DNA from: Pseudopyrenochaeta lycopersici | Lineage: Eukaryota > Ascomycota > Dothideomycetes > Pleosporales > Pseudopyrenochaetaceae | DNA: 64,000 bases | Assembly (NCBI GenBank): GCA_003313425.1 | Contig: NHZP01000022.1 | Location: forward strand, 186,001 to 250,000 | Reading direction: 5' to 3' | Shown here: positions 35,834 to 45,730 of the stretch, in pieces | How positions within the stretch are numbered: position 1 is the first letter of the stretch | How the letters are laid out: every line of letters starts with the position of its first letter | Translations under genes and position numbers: made by a program | Notes under the pieces: model-generated | What the model was told of the DNA's origin: nothing | Database searches by the model: none | The model's input: only the letters and a program-made list of their open reading frames with translations

Positions 35834-37063
35834 GATGAAGTCAATGTATATAAGAAGGCAATAGTCCCAACGGCAGGCCTGTGATTTAGATAAGAGCGCC
35901 TCGAAACACTTGAATCAGTGAATATAGACTCGTGCTATCGCTTCGACAGTCTGCTTAGGAGTTTTGACTACAGCCTTAAAGACTGATTGAGAAGAATTGT
36001 CAGGGGCGTCTTTCCGGTTTATAAGACTGATGTGGCGCCGATCACGAGCGATGCAAGAGTGCTTATCGTTCCCTCAAAAAATGTAACAGCAAATCAATGG
36101 TAAACTCAATAGTGTGATAGCACTGGATGAAAGACCAGAATGTTTCGAGAGAGTTTTGAGGCAAAAGAGGAACGGGTGGCCATCAGGCTGAGATTCACGG
36201 GCACATCATCCATGCAAGCACGTGAGATAGTGGATGCCATGCAGAATTTTGAGCCGAGCCAGCTGTGTCGCTAATTGGGTGGCACGTTAACATAATCAGT
36301 CAGAACTAATCTGAGAACAATCTACGTACAAAGGTTTGGCTACGTAAAGGTCTATCAATGTGTCTATCAATGCCTTTTTCTTTAAATGTCTTGAATAGAT
36401 GTTTTAAGAATTCATCATATGGCGTAAAATAAAAACCTACGATTTCATCTCGTTCACAAATTCATTAGCCTACCATTATGGCATACAGTTGAATGTTCTA
36501 TTAATAGATGTGGGGTAACAAGGTATATCCCTTGACTGATGAGGCGCGAGGCGACACAATGTCATGACGTGCGCTTTGATACATCTGATACTGCAAAAAA
36601 TTCTAAAGATTACTAAGTTATTTGTGAGTTATTGTTTAAATTTTCTTGGGGTACTTCGTGAGTGTGTGCTTACCGCTCCCTGCAACAGTCAGCATTTTGG
36701 ATCTAGTTGCGTCTAGTTGGTGCGTCAGCAATGTCGGTAAGCTGACTTGCGATTATAGTCTCATATTATGCATCTCTCCAAAAGATTTCTAGATCAAGGT
36801 ACTTGTAGACAATTCGTGGAAGATTGCGAATTATATATATGTGTGCTGTTCGATTTATCACTCACTGGTCAAAGTACGATCAACTGTACAACAGGGTAGA
36901 GAAAGACTGAAGTGGAATATAATTGTTTACTTGCTATCTTGAAAACACTTGGACTATAAATCTGCTAATGATCTTGTAGGAATTTTGCATCGATCACGAC
37001 CAAGACAAGAGCTTGTGCAGTGCCGTCTTTGCCTCCTTGGCTAGTGGGTCCCACTGAAGGACA
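35834..37063. other. AT-rich intergenic region
   Basis: About 1.2 kb, visibly AT-rich (notably 36350-36660), with no gene. It separates the large chimeric gene from the AhpD-like gene and contains both upstream regions. No repeats or transposon ends were recognised. Confidence 0.55.
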
Positions 37064-37819
37064 ATGACTTCCCAACCGACAAAAAATGCGCTTCTTGGTC
37101 TCTTCAAAAACGTCGAGTCACACTATCCGAGTGCGACCTTGGGTGTTGAACGATGGTACTTGATCGCGCTCTCTGTGCTCACATCGACGGGGAAGTGCGA
37201 TCTCGTAGCCAATCTGTACATACATCTGATATCCCTCCCTCAATACTCAACGCCATTGGAACGGCAAAATCTCATGAAGCGAATTCGCGAAGCTCTCATG
37301 AAACTGACGGCTATTATCGGTGTCGCGCGCCCTTTGGAGGTCATTGTTCACTTAAACGAAGCCACTGCATCTGCAGATCGAGATTACTCCTTCTCACGCC
37401 AAGATTGGAGCAATAATGATGAAAACCGTGCACGGGGTGAAAATTGGCTGCGAAAGCTGTATTCGTCACAACTCAACTCGACTTACGAAATGTTCGACTC
37501 GCACAAGGACTTTGGGTGGATCAGCAGGGAGATTACTTATGGCTTGTACTTAAGCGATCATCGCATACTAAATGGTGTGGAAACGGAACTATGCGTGCTC
37601 AGCGGCATGTTTTGTCTCGGATTACCACGCATGTTTGGATGGCATTTGCGAGCTTTTAGGCGGATAGGAACAAGTAGCGAGGACTGTGAAAAGGTTCAAC
37701 AGTGCATAGAGATGTGTGCTGAGCACCTGGGTGTAAAGGTCGCAGAGATGCCTAGGGTCCATGATGTTGATCATGAGGTGGAGCCTTTGAAGGTGGAAGA
37801 TTGCCGGGCGGTTGAGTAG
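37064..37819 (+). CDS. AhpD/carboxymuconolactone-decarboxylase-like protein
   Basis: Single-exon gene of 251 residues. It matches a fungal family related to carboxymuconolactone decarboxylase/AhpD by pattern: an N-terminal LLGLFKNVESHYP, then LIALSVLTSTGKCDLVANLYIHLIS, LMKRIREALMKLTAIIGVARPLE, a DYSF.RQDW block, and ITYGLYLSDHRILNGVETELCVLSGMFC. The CxxC of true AhpD is not present in an obvious form, so alkylhydroperoxidase activity is uncertain. The C-terminal about 25 residues are acidic and variable. No operon-like partner is nearby. Confidence 0.72.
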   Translation: MTSQPTKNALLGLFKNVESHYPSATLGVERWYLIALSVLTSTGKCDLVANLYIHLISLPQYSTPLERQNLMKRIREALMKLTAIIGVARPLEVIVHLNEATASADRDYSFSRQDWSNNDENRARGENWLRKLYSSQLNSTYEMFDSHKDFGWISREITYGLYLSDHRILNGVETELCVLSGMFCLGLPRMFGWHLRAFRRIGTSSEDCEKVQQCIEMCAEHLGVKVAEMPRVHDVDHEVEPLKVEDCRAVE

Positions 37820-38631
37820 TGCATACAGTGCTTCGGTGAGCCAATCGATCCCCTACAGCAATGCCTGTTCCCAATTATTATTGGCTCAAGGTTTGAACCA
37901 AGAGAAGGAGGTTTTCTGATGGATGATTGAAGTCAGGCCACACTCGGCTTGGGAAAAAGAGCGATATCAACAAGAAGTGTACTTCAGCCTACGTACAGCA
38001 AAGCGGTCTGCCCATTTTTTTTTATCTGAATTGCTTCCTACCAGCGTCCTACTGGTTATCAGAGTCAGTGAATTACCGTTTTCTGATCGATCCGATTCAG
38101 AGTTCGGAATACCACTTTTGGTTCCAACCGGTGTACATCTTCCGCTGTCTGACCCAAAGCTGTGAAGTGACTCTTGGCCACATCTATTGACCGAATAAGC
38201 TAGCATATCTTCATAATGTAGGTGTCACAAGACTGAAATCTAACATACCCATAGCATCTCCGTGCGTTGTTCTCTGCTAACTTAAACGACTACAACCTAC
38301 AACGCAATAAGTAGGTAAGATCGCATTCATGGGGTCATTTCTAGCACAATATGGAAGTACACAATCAGAACATGGAGGTCGTTTGAGGCTTAGCAGCCAG
38401 TGTTTAGTCGCATGCCAATATTGCGTACCAAGATTCGTGCTTGTTCGGAGATCTTGCTGGAACAACAAATAATTACAGAAATTCATCAACAATTAGACAT
38501 TGGTGGTTCAAATTCCGATGCTCGAATGCCACAGTACGATTATCAGTGAGCCCTAATGGGTGCAGTAAAGGCCAAATTATTGAAAAATGCCACCAATAAG
38601 ACAGAGCATGAACATCAGCCCCAGGTCCGTT
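37820..38631. other. Intergenic, no gene seen
   Basis: About 800 bp between convergent genes. Overlapping short frames at 37923-38190 have no recognisable motif. Confidence 0.5.
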
Positions 38632-39687
38632 CTAATCACCACTGCTATCTCTGTTATCCATATGCACTCCAGAAGCACCGCAATCAGGGACAACGCCTTC
38701 CGTAGAGTTATTTCTTGTAGCTTCATTCTTTTCAAGCTCGATTGCTTCAATCCCTCCATCCCACAATGCCATCTTCTGCTGTGCTTTGTCCCACTTGAAT
38801 ACACTTCCACTCCCAACATTATACTGGTAATAGTTTTCGGTCCCGCCCTTCACCATTGCTTTCCTGAACGTGATATTGATCCTTCCATTGCCCGTCTCGG
38901 CGCCCACGCGCTTCGGGATGCTATGCAACCAATTACTCTGCGTTCGACCACGCATCAATACCATATCACCCGAATCCAGTACCAGCTTGACAGGCTTCGG
39001 TTCATCGCTTATTATGCTCTCTTTTGGTGGAATATGCTTGTGCTTCATAAGAAAATCGCGTTTGGCTCCGAGACTAAATGACGCAATGGCAGGGTTGGTT
39101 CCAAGGAAGCGTTCGTCATCCGAGTGATAAGAGATACTGTCCTTCCCATTGGCGTAGTAATTGACGAGACAAAAGTTGAAAGTCTCGCCAGTCGAACCCT
39201 CGGTGATTCTGCGCAGCTCTTCAAGGCACTCTGGGATAGGGCGAGGCACGCACTTGTAGCGGTTTGCTTCGATTTTTTTTCCCGTTTTGGTGTCTACTAT
39301 GCTGCCATCCCGGGCAAAGCGACTTGTTTCATCAACGCCAAAGACAGTGGTAAACCGAGGGGTGTTGACCTGTGCCTGAATGCCTCCGCGGTTGATATAG
39401 TACTGCACACGGTAGAATGGTAACTCTTGCCGAAGAAATTCGAATACGCCAACCGCAATCGAAGATGGAATGTATGGTTTATAATAGACCAAGTCTAAAT
39501 CGAGCTGGTCATTCATCAACTTGCCCTCCTCCGCCGGCGCAAATCCCAACTGCTCAATGAATGTGGCAGGTAAATGTGGGATTGGAAATGGATAAGAATT
39601 ATGAGTCGATTTGTTGACACTGGCCTCATATCTCTGCTTCTTCGGTGCAGTTGGCTTGAAGAATGAATCAAGCGCACCACGCTTCAT
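38632..39687 (-). CDS. AlkB-family Fe(II)/2-oxoglutarate dioxygenase (ALKBH2/3-like) with PIP-like N-terminus
   Basis: I start at the ATG at 39687 (351 residues), because the sequence from there reads MKRGALDSFFKP, a PCNA-interacting (PIP-like) box with Arg in place of the usual Gln, as placed at the N-terminus of nuclear AlkB homologs. The dioxygenase core is clear: NYYANGKDSISYHSDDE carries the H-x-D iron ligands (H188, D190), WLHSIPKR the distal His (H255), and GRINITFR the Arg residues (269, 275) that bind 2-oxoglutarate. Family members directly reverse 1-methyladenine and 3-methylcytosine in DNA or RNA. The C-terminal 50 residues after the core are fungal-specific and hydrophilic. Confidence 0.88.
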   Translation of the reverse strand: MKRGALDSFFKPTAPKKQRYEASVNKSTHNSYPFPIPHLPATFIEQLGFAPAEEGKLMNDQLDLDLVYYKPYIPSSIAVGVFEFLRQELPFYRVQYYINRGGIQAQVNTPRFTTVFGVDETSRFARDGSIVDTKTGKKIEANRYKCVPRPIPECLEELRRITEGSTGETFNFCLVNYYANGKDSISYHSDDERFLGTNPAIASFSLGAKRDFLMKHKHIPPKESIISDEPKPVKLVLDSGDMVLMRGRTQSNWLHSIPKRVGAETGNGRINITFRKAMVKGGTENYYQYNVGSGSVFKWDKAQQKMALWDGGIEAIELEKNEATRNNSTEGVVPDCGASGVHMDNRDSSGD

Positions 39688-41348
39688 CCTGACGCCACTG
39701 TGCACCACAAGTGCGTACCGAAGTTCTGCTAATTGAGATAGGGTATGCTGTGTCCTTGCACAGGTCTCCTGCATGGAATAATCGGATAATGTGCTGCCAG
39801 AATCGACCTTTGTCTCGCAGAATATGGTGGCGTTGGGTTTGTATGCCCAAGCTCGGGTTGCTGTTCCAGCAGTGGCTTTCTATCCACGAAACTGCAGAAA
39901 TTCCAATCTTTGTGCAAATGTGGTCAGGTGCCTCCCAGTCAGCACCTTGAATATCATAGAAAGTTAAGCAGGGCAAATGGAGCTCCCTCCGCGCTCGCCA
40001 GTTCCGTTGCACTCAAGAAGCTGAGTCCGATACATTCAATCAACCTGCTGCTGCTGTACCGAATGAGCACGTTGTTGGAGGTGGCTGCAAGTGTTTGGTT
40101 GACGAGGGCAGACATCCAGATGCCAGTTTACTTTGAAAGTCGTTTCTCGGTCTATGACGTATGCTATTGGCCGAAGCTTGCTAGGCTTTGATTGGCTGGT
40201 ACGCAAATAGCGAAGAAAGCTGGTGAACAACCACTGGTGATGCAAATGAACATGGTCAGAGAAAATGTGTATAGGCTTTGTTTCGATGGAGATATTTTTT
40301 GTGTTATCGATCGTGCTGCGGTTTGCGATCTATGCATCGTCACCATGATACGCTAGAACGAACAATGAAGATCGAAAACATTAACGTTGAACAACAAGCC
40401 TCTATTGTAATAATGCGTTAAAAGACTCAAATCAGTCTATCACTAAGGTGAGGAGATTTGAAAAACGACTACTTTTATGTAAGGGTGCCACCCGATACGA
40501 TTTGAGCGTGAGGAAGTTGACTCGATATCAGAATCACTGTAACGTACTGTTCCAAATCGGAGCACATTGTCACTTCGGCTGTAAAGAGCAAATATGAAGA
40601 TAAAATAGCTGCACTTTGGTGCTAGTTTAAGTTAGAACAATCGTCGAATACAATTATACAGTAGAGCCAAAAATTGAGAGCCGTAGCTAAGTGAGTCATC
40701 AGCATCACCCAGCCCCTTACAAGGGAGAAGACTTCTTCACCGTCAACAGAAGGATGGAATCAGCATTACAGAGGCTGAAGGACTTTCCCCGCAGTGGTCA
40801 TGATAGTTTCAATACAGTTCACACTCTGTCTGTGGAGCATTAGGGAGCAATACAGCAGGTTGAAATATAAAGCCTCCGCTGCAATGATTGGTCCTCGCAA
40901 CATTACCGAAGGTGCCTTTAGTCGCAATCTAACAAGCATCAATTGATTTGTGTCCACCATATCTAAGCCTTGGGAAAGCCTGCTATTCTTATCGTATTAA
41001 CCAAAATGTTTCTCCAGCTTCCACAAAAATAGTAGACCTTGAAAATTGGTTAAGGCCGCAGTTGAGGCATGAAGAAAGACTCCGAGAAACTGTTGCAAGA
41101 CATCTACGTTTCTTCTTATAGGCCAGGTAGAACCACTGGAAATTCCTTCGCTTAAGCTACCTGTAAGTAAAGAGTCATAAAAATAGGGAGAGAAGGAGCA
41201 AGAGGATGGTCCGGAATAGGTAACTAAGTACGCAAGTGCGAAAGAAATTATTGGATTGATTGATCAACTAGCCAATTACCTTCACTCTAGCCAAGTTAAG
41301 CCGGCTATTAACATGAATAATTACTGTTTTAGCAGATTATAGTATTGA
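39688..41348. other. Gene-poor AT-rich stretch
   Basis: About 1.66 kb with no supported gene; only short overlapping frames. It holds the AlkB promoter (near 39.7 kb) and the 3' side of the cupin gene. Confidence 0.5.
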
Positions 41349-42014
41349 TCATAAATTTGCTTTCAAGTCCCAAAGTTTAAGTAGACCATTTGAACGGTCT
41401 TCCCCAAAGATGGGGTCCTTGTCTGGCCTGGGCACGTTCCAAACAGCCTCGTAGTTTCCATCGAATTCACCACCTTCCATGAAATCCCATTGATAACCTT
41501 TGGGGTAGGCGCCAAGCATTGTAAAACCTGACAACTTGATATTATGATATGCAGTCCTAAGAGCACCGTCGCTAACTGAATGGCCATCACCCGGGCTTAG
41601 CCTTTCCAGTTCAGCCTCTGGCAGGCAGTTATGTGTCTTGTGTGAGACACCTGAGGGAATGATGAACACATCACCAGCACGTGCCTCAATTTCAATCCCT
41701 CCTTCTTCTTTCGTTGATCCCTGCGTGTTCTTCTCCATATCCGGGTCTGTGTCAGCGACGCCGAAACGTATGGTAGCGGTGCCGGTGAGAACAGCCATGC
41801 ATTCATGTGATCTCGAATGATAATGAGCTCGCTGGGTATGTCCATATCTAACCAGCCACTGCACCTGCCAGCCGTTGTCCTGAAAGAGGTCATATATGTA
41901 TCCTGGAGTTCGTTCCGTATTATTTTCAAAAAGCCCGACATAATGAAGCAACGGTAGTGGTGAATTGGGCATGAGAGCTGTTGGAGGTATCTGATATGTT
42001 TTGATCTGAACCAT
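41349..42014 (-). CDS. Cupin-domain protein
   Basis: Single exon, 221 residues. The cupin barrel shows the metal-binding motif 1 (RAHYHSRSHECMAVLTGTATIRFG: His, His and Glu in usual spacing) and motif 2 (AGDVFIIPSGVSHKTHN). It resembles YjlB-like single-domain cupins of fungi and bacteria, whose substrates are unknown. The N-terminal ALMPNSPLPLLHY segment is typical of that group. It adjoins a set of damaged accessory genes (43.5-50.3 kb) and may once have belonged with them; this is only positional. Confidence 0.8.
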   Translation of the reverse strand: MVQIKTYQIPPTALMPNSPLPLLHYVGLFENNTERTPGYIYDLFQDNGWQVQWLVRYGHTQRAHYHSRSHECMAVLTGTATIRFGVADTDPDMEKNTQGSTKEEGGIEIEARAGDVFIIPSGVSHKTHNCLPEAELERLSPGDGHSVSDGALRTAYHNIKLSGFTMLGAYPKGYQWDFMEGGEFDGNYEAVWNVPRPDKDPIFGEDRSNGLLKLWDLKANL

Positions 42015-43517
42015 ATTGATCGTTAATCTCCAAAGAGTCGATTAACAAGCGATTTGAGGTGGGCCGTAACGTGCAAGATTGACATTGGGCTTTTGTTTTT
42101 TATGGCACTTTGGCCAAATGACGCAGCTGTTAAGAAATGATAAGATGATTGGTGGAAAGGCATCCGAGCCGAAAGCGGCAACCGCATGTAGGTATCCGAG
42201 GGATATCTCGTTAGGTTCACTGCACTCGTATAAACCCCGCGGTTGCATCGAGCGAATGATGCCAGGTCATCGAGACTCAGCACAAGGCGCGCTTCCATAA
42301 ACTGCGTTTCGCTGTTGCAGTCCCTTGTATATTATCTGTGCGAGCTAGACGGCGGAGGCGATGTCGTACTGTCACGACGCGTCGCAGCTACGTCCATTCA
42401 GTAGATATCAACGCCAAATGCCAACTCTCAAAAGCAAAACCAGATTCCTGCTCCTGATGAGAGTTGCTATGGCTCAAGTTTCAATGGGCAACTGTTTCGT
42501 TTCGTCTATAGTTCACTAAGGTTCAGTACCCGACCATGCTTGCGTATGGTCAACGTTCTATGCCACTACGGCATTCCACTTGGTATGGTGATCGCTTCGT
42601 TGGATGCACGTGTTGCGTTCTCGGAGATTTCATCCATCGTAGTCTAGCATTCCTATTCGATGTAATACTTGCATTATTGTAAAGTTGTGCAATGTGATGA
42701 GGAAGACACTTAACGGGAAAGACGTGGTCTTGGCATGCGGAGGGGCAGGATCGCCACCCGGAACTTCCATTACTTGCAATGCGGTAGATGCGAGACGACA
42801 ACAAGCATGATGGGTGCACGAGATCGTCGAATAAAACATCAAGGCCGTAGAACGGCTGTAGCGTACGTTGCTTTATGAATGATCACGGATACGCACCGCT
42901 GAAGTTGCCATAGTTGCGATGCATGCCGTCGGAGTAAAGTGAAGTGCTCTGGTATCTGCCCTTGCGTTACCTGCCATAAACGATCAATTCCTTGTATAAT
43001 ATCTGAAGATAGTAGACGTATCCTTGTCTCAGAAAGGCATGTCTACTTCGGAGTTTCTCACCTGCACCATTGTTGATTGAGTAGATACCTTAATAATTTA
43101 CACCGGCGTGCGAGGCGATCCATTGATTCAACGCCTACTCTAGTCAATGAAGATGCCCATGAAATAGCCTCTGATATGGTGGATACGAGCCCCAATAGTA
43201 TGATCAGATATAAAATGTGGTTAGGTTCATCAGCTTATATCTTCCACCAGCGTCGCTCCCTGGACAAGCGCAGATCACGCCAGCCGATACAGTCTCTCGA
43301 GCCGGGCCAGGAGACCAACACAGTCAAGAGTTCGACGAAGAATCGCAAGCAAGCCCTTTCACTAGTGGACCAACATTTATCAAGGATAGGCGCACCTCGA
43401 GGCCACAGTGGTGTATATATGCGTTACCCTCGCCTCCGCTTTAATGTGAATCTAACTCTCTGATAGTATATATATCACAAGCATCCAGCTGGTCATTCAT
43501 ATTCAAAGTCACTTCAA
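42015..43517. other. Spacer containing a probably degraded 5' part of the next regulator gene
   Basis: About 1.5 kb upstream of the regulator. I looked for a Zn2Cys6 cluster in all three plus-strand frames from 42.3 kb and did not find one. Just before 43518 a different frame reads ASSWSFIFKVTS, matching the segment that normally precedes MLKEAL in this family, so a one-base shift near 43515 is likely. Earlier sequence (about 43180-43260, WLGSSAYIF) may be another remnant. Confidence 0.45.
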
Positions 43518-45433
43518 ATGCTCAAAGAAGCCTTGGGCTTGGAGGGGGAGGAAGATTTTCTTTTTGCGCTGGACGGCGACTGCTACTCACTGCGATGGGA
43601 GAGCCCACTCATTGCTCGATCACCTGACATACGCGAGTTACCTCCTGAAGACTATGCGATATACGTACTTAATTCTGTAAAATTTCACCTCGGCCAATTA
43701 CTCCGCTTCTTTGACGAGGAGAGTTTCGCGAAGGAGGTGGCGGATTTCTACCAAAATCCACAACAAAAAGTTGCTGAGAGACCAGTTTGGTTTGTTCAAT
43801 TGCTTGTAATCCTTGCTTTTGGTAAAGCTTTCCTCATACCTGCTCTCAATCAAACTCATCCGCCTGGGTTTGAGTACTTCGTGAGAGCACTTTCGCTCTT
43901 ACCGACCGTTCCCGGAGGGGAGGGTGATCCTATAGTCATGGTTGAAGTACTTGCGTTGATATCTTTGTATATGCATTGTATTGATATGAGGGGCGCTGCA
44001 TATAACTATGTGAGTATTGTTCAAAGCTTCCTGCTTCGTGAATGCAAGATTGACGCAGAATAGTTGGGTCAGGCTGCAAGGCTTGCAATGTTCCTTGGTT
44101 TGCACACAGACCTTCCGCGAGAAAACTTAGGCGACCGCCTTGTCCAGCGATACAGTAATCTCTGGTGGACCATCTATGTTCTTGATCGACATTTATCCTC
44201 AGCCACCGGCTGCCCAACAGTCACCCAAGACCAGAGTATATCAGCGGGGTTACCAATTCCTTCAACTTCGCTGCAAAGACATACAATTTTTGAGCTCAAC
44301 ATCAAAGTATCTAGGTTGATATCAGAGATCTTGAGAAGTGAGTTCCCATTATTCTTTACAATTCAGATCAATCGATTAATATGTACCCATTTCCAGCGGT
44401 CTATGTTCTAGACGGGGGTGTCGACCGATTATTCCTCGAGCGCACAAAATCAACTCTGAAATCCCTAGCCACCTTAGCAAAAGAACTCGAAGACACCGTG
44501 CATGGAATACTGCAAAGCTCGGTCCAAACCGACCTTACTGCAGTCAGTCGTATCACCCTTTCGTATCATGAGGTATGTTGCGTGATTGTACATTAGTAAA
44601 TTTCACCATACTGAGATTTACATAAGTGCGCTATGTTTGCCACTCGTCCGGTCCTCCTCATCATACCCAAAGAGAATCTTGCAAGGGCAAGAGGACAAAC
44701 AGATTTGCGCTGCGATATCTCACCTCATGTGAAACCATTGGTAGAAACCTGCGTGAACTCTGCGACGAAGACAATCGAGATATTGACTTCTCAAGCAGAT
44801 AACAGCATGCTTGGTAAGTCCGAAATTTGTTTGCTCTACGTGGTCTTGATTTCTTGTTTCCTGATGAACATTCTAGAAACCTTTCTTCCGTTCAAGCTCG
44901 AGAGTTTGTTTTCGGCTACAACTATAGTCCAGATTATTGAAGCAATACTTCCGTTAGAGCTCAAAAAGCCAGCATTGATCGAAGGCGCCGTCTCTGTTCT
45001 TGATGACCTGATTGCTCGAGGCAATCGAATTGCCAGAGCCCGTAAAGGCGAGCTAGAGCATCTTCGAAAACTTCTTTGGCGAATTGACAACCCTGAAGGC
45101 CCGTCTCCAGATTATCAGCACCTTCAAAACCCATCTTCAAACCCTCAAATCGGAGGATTGGATCAGATTGCTAATGGAATACTCCAAGGGGTGGTATCTT
45201 ACAGCCAAAGTGCAATGGCAGCAGCTTCGGGATATGATACAACTTCATCACATATGCCCAACAACACATCGGACCTGACAGATATGGGCGAGGATTTTCT
45301 GGCAAGCTTTGGGCTCTCTTCAGATGCTATTGACCTTGTTGCGAATCAAGTGCTTGAAGAGACTTTTCATGGTGAAGAGACTTTCATAACATGGACTGAT
45401 GAGACCGGAGAAACAAGGGCTAGTTTCGTTTAA
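43518..45433 (+). CDS. Fungal-specific transcription factor domain protein, DNA-binding part not found
   Basis: Five exons in agreeing phases: 43518-44009, 44064-44337, 44397-44572, 44627-44813, 44877-45433. They encode the fungal_trans regulatory domain from its early part (ALDGDCYSLRW, DYAIYVLNSVKFHLGQLLRFFDEE) through GQAARLAMFLGLHTD, LWWTIYVLDRHLSSATGCP, CAMFATRPVLL and LETFLPF to a C-terminal acidic tail. No Zn2Cys6 cluster precedes it and the true N-terminus is broken or missing (see the spacer entry), so as it stands this lacks the usual DNA-binding region. It sits next to a damaged permease and monooxygenase and may have regulated them. The downstream exons are well conserved, so decay, if real, is recent. 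Confidence 0.7.
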
Positions 45434-45730
45434 ATTACACAGTGCGCCCATACCACACTACAAAAACAACAACTACTACTACTACACACCACGAACTTAA
45501 ACCCCGTTAGGTGCGGCAATGACTCGTCAACGTTTTCAAGACAACTCGAGTGCCATTGCATTATTGACAATCGACGAAAACAATCAATCCAAGTAGTTAC
45601 AGGTTTCTCTACTGGTATATAAGTAACATGTCATGCTGCATTGCTCTCTTTGTGGACGTTTAGGCTTCTTCCGGCACCCGCGGGGATGGGGGGGCAACCT
45701 CGATGTAAACCAGATGCTGCTCCGCATAGC

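Noticed and set aside
35834..37063. Relic of a RIP-mutated transposon
   Set aside because: The DNA is AT-rich but I could not see terminal repeats, reverse-transcriptase or transposase motifs; a repeat search would be needed.
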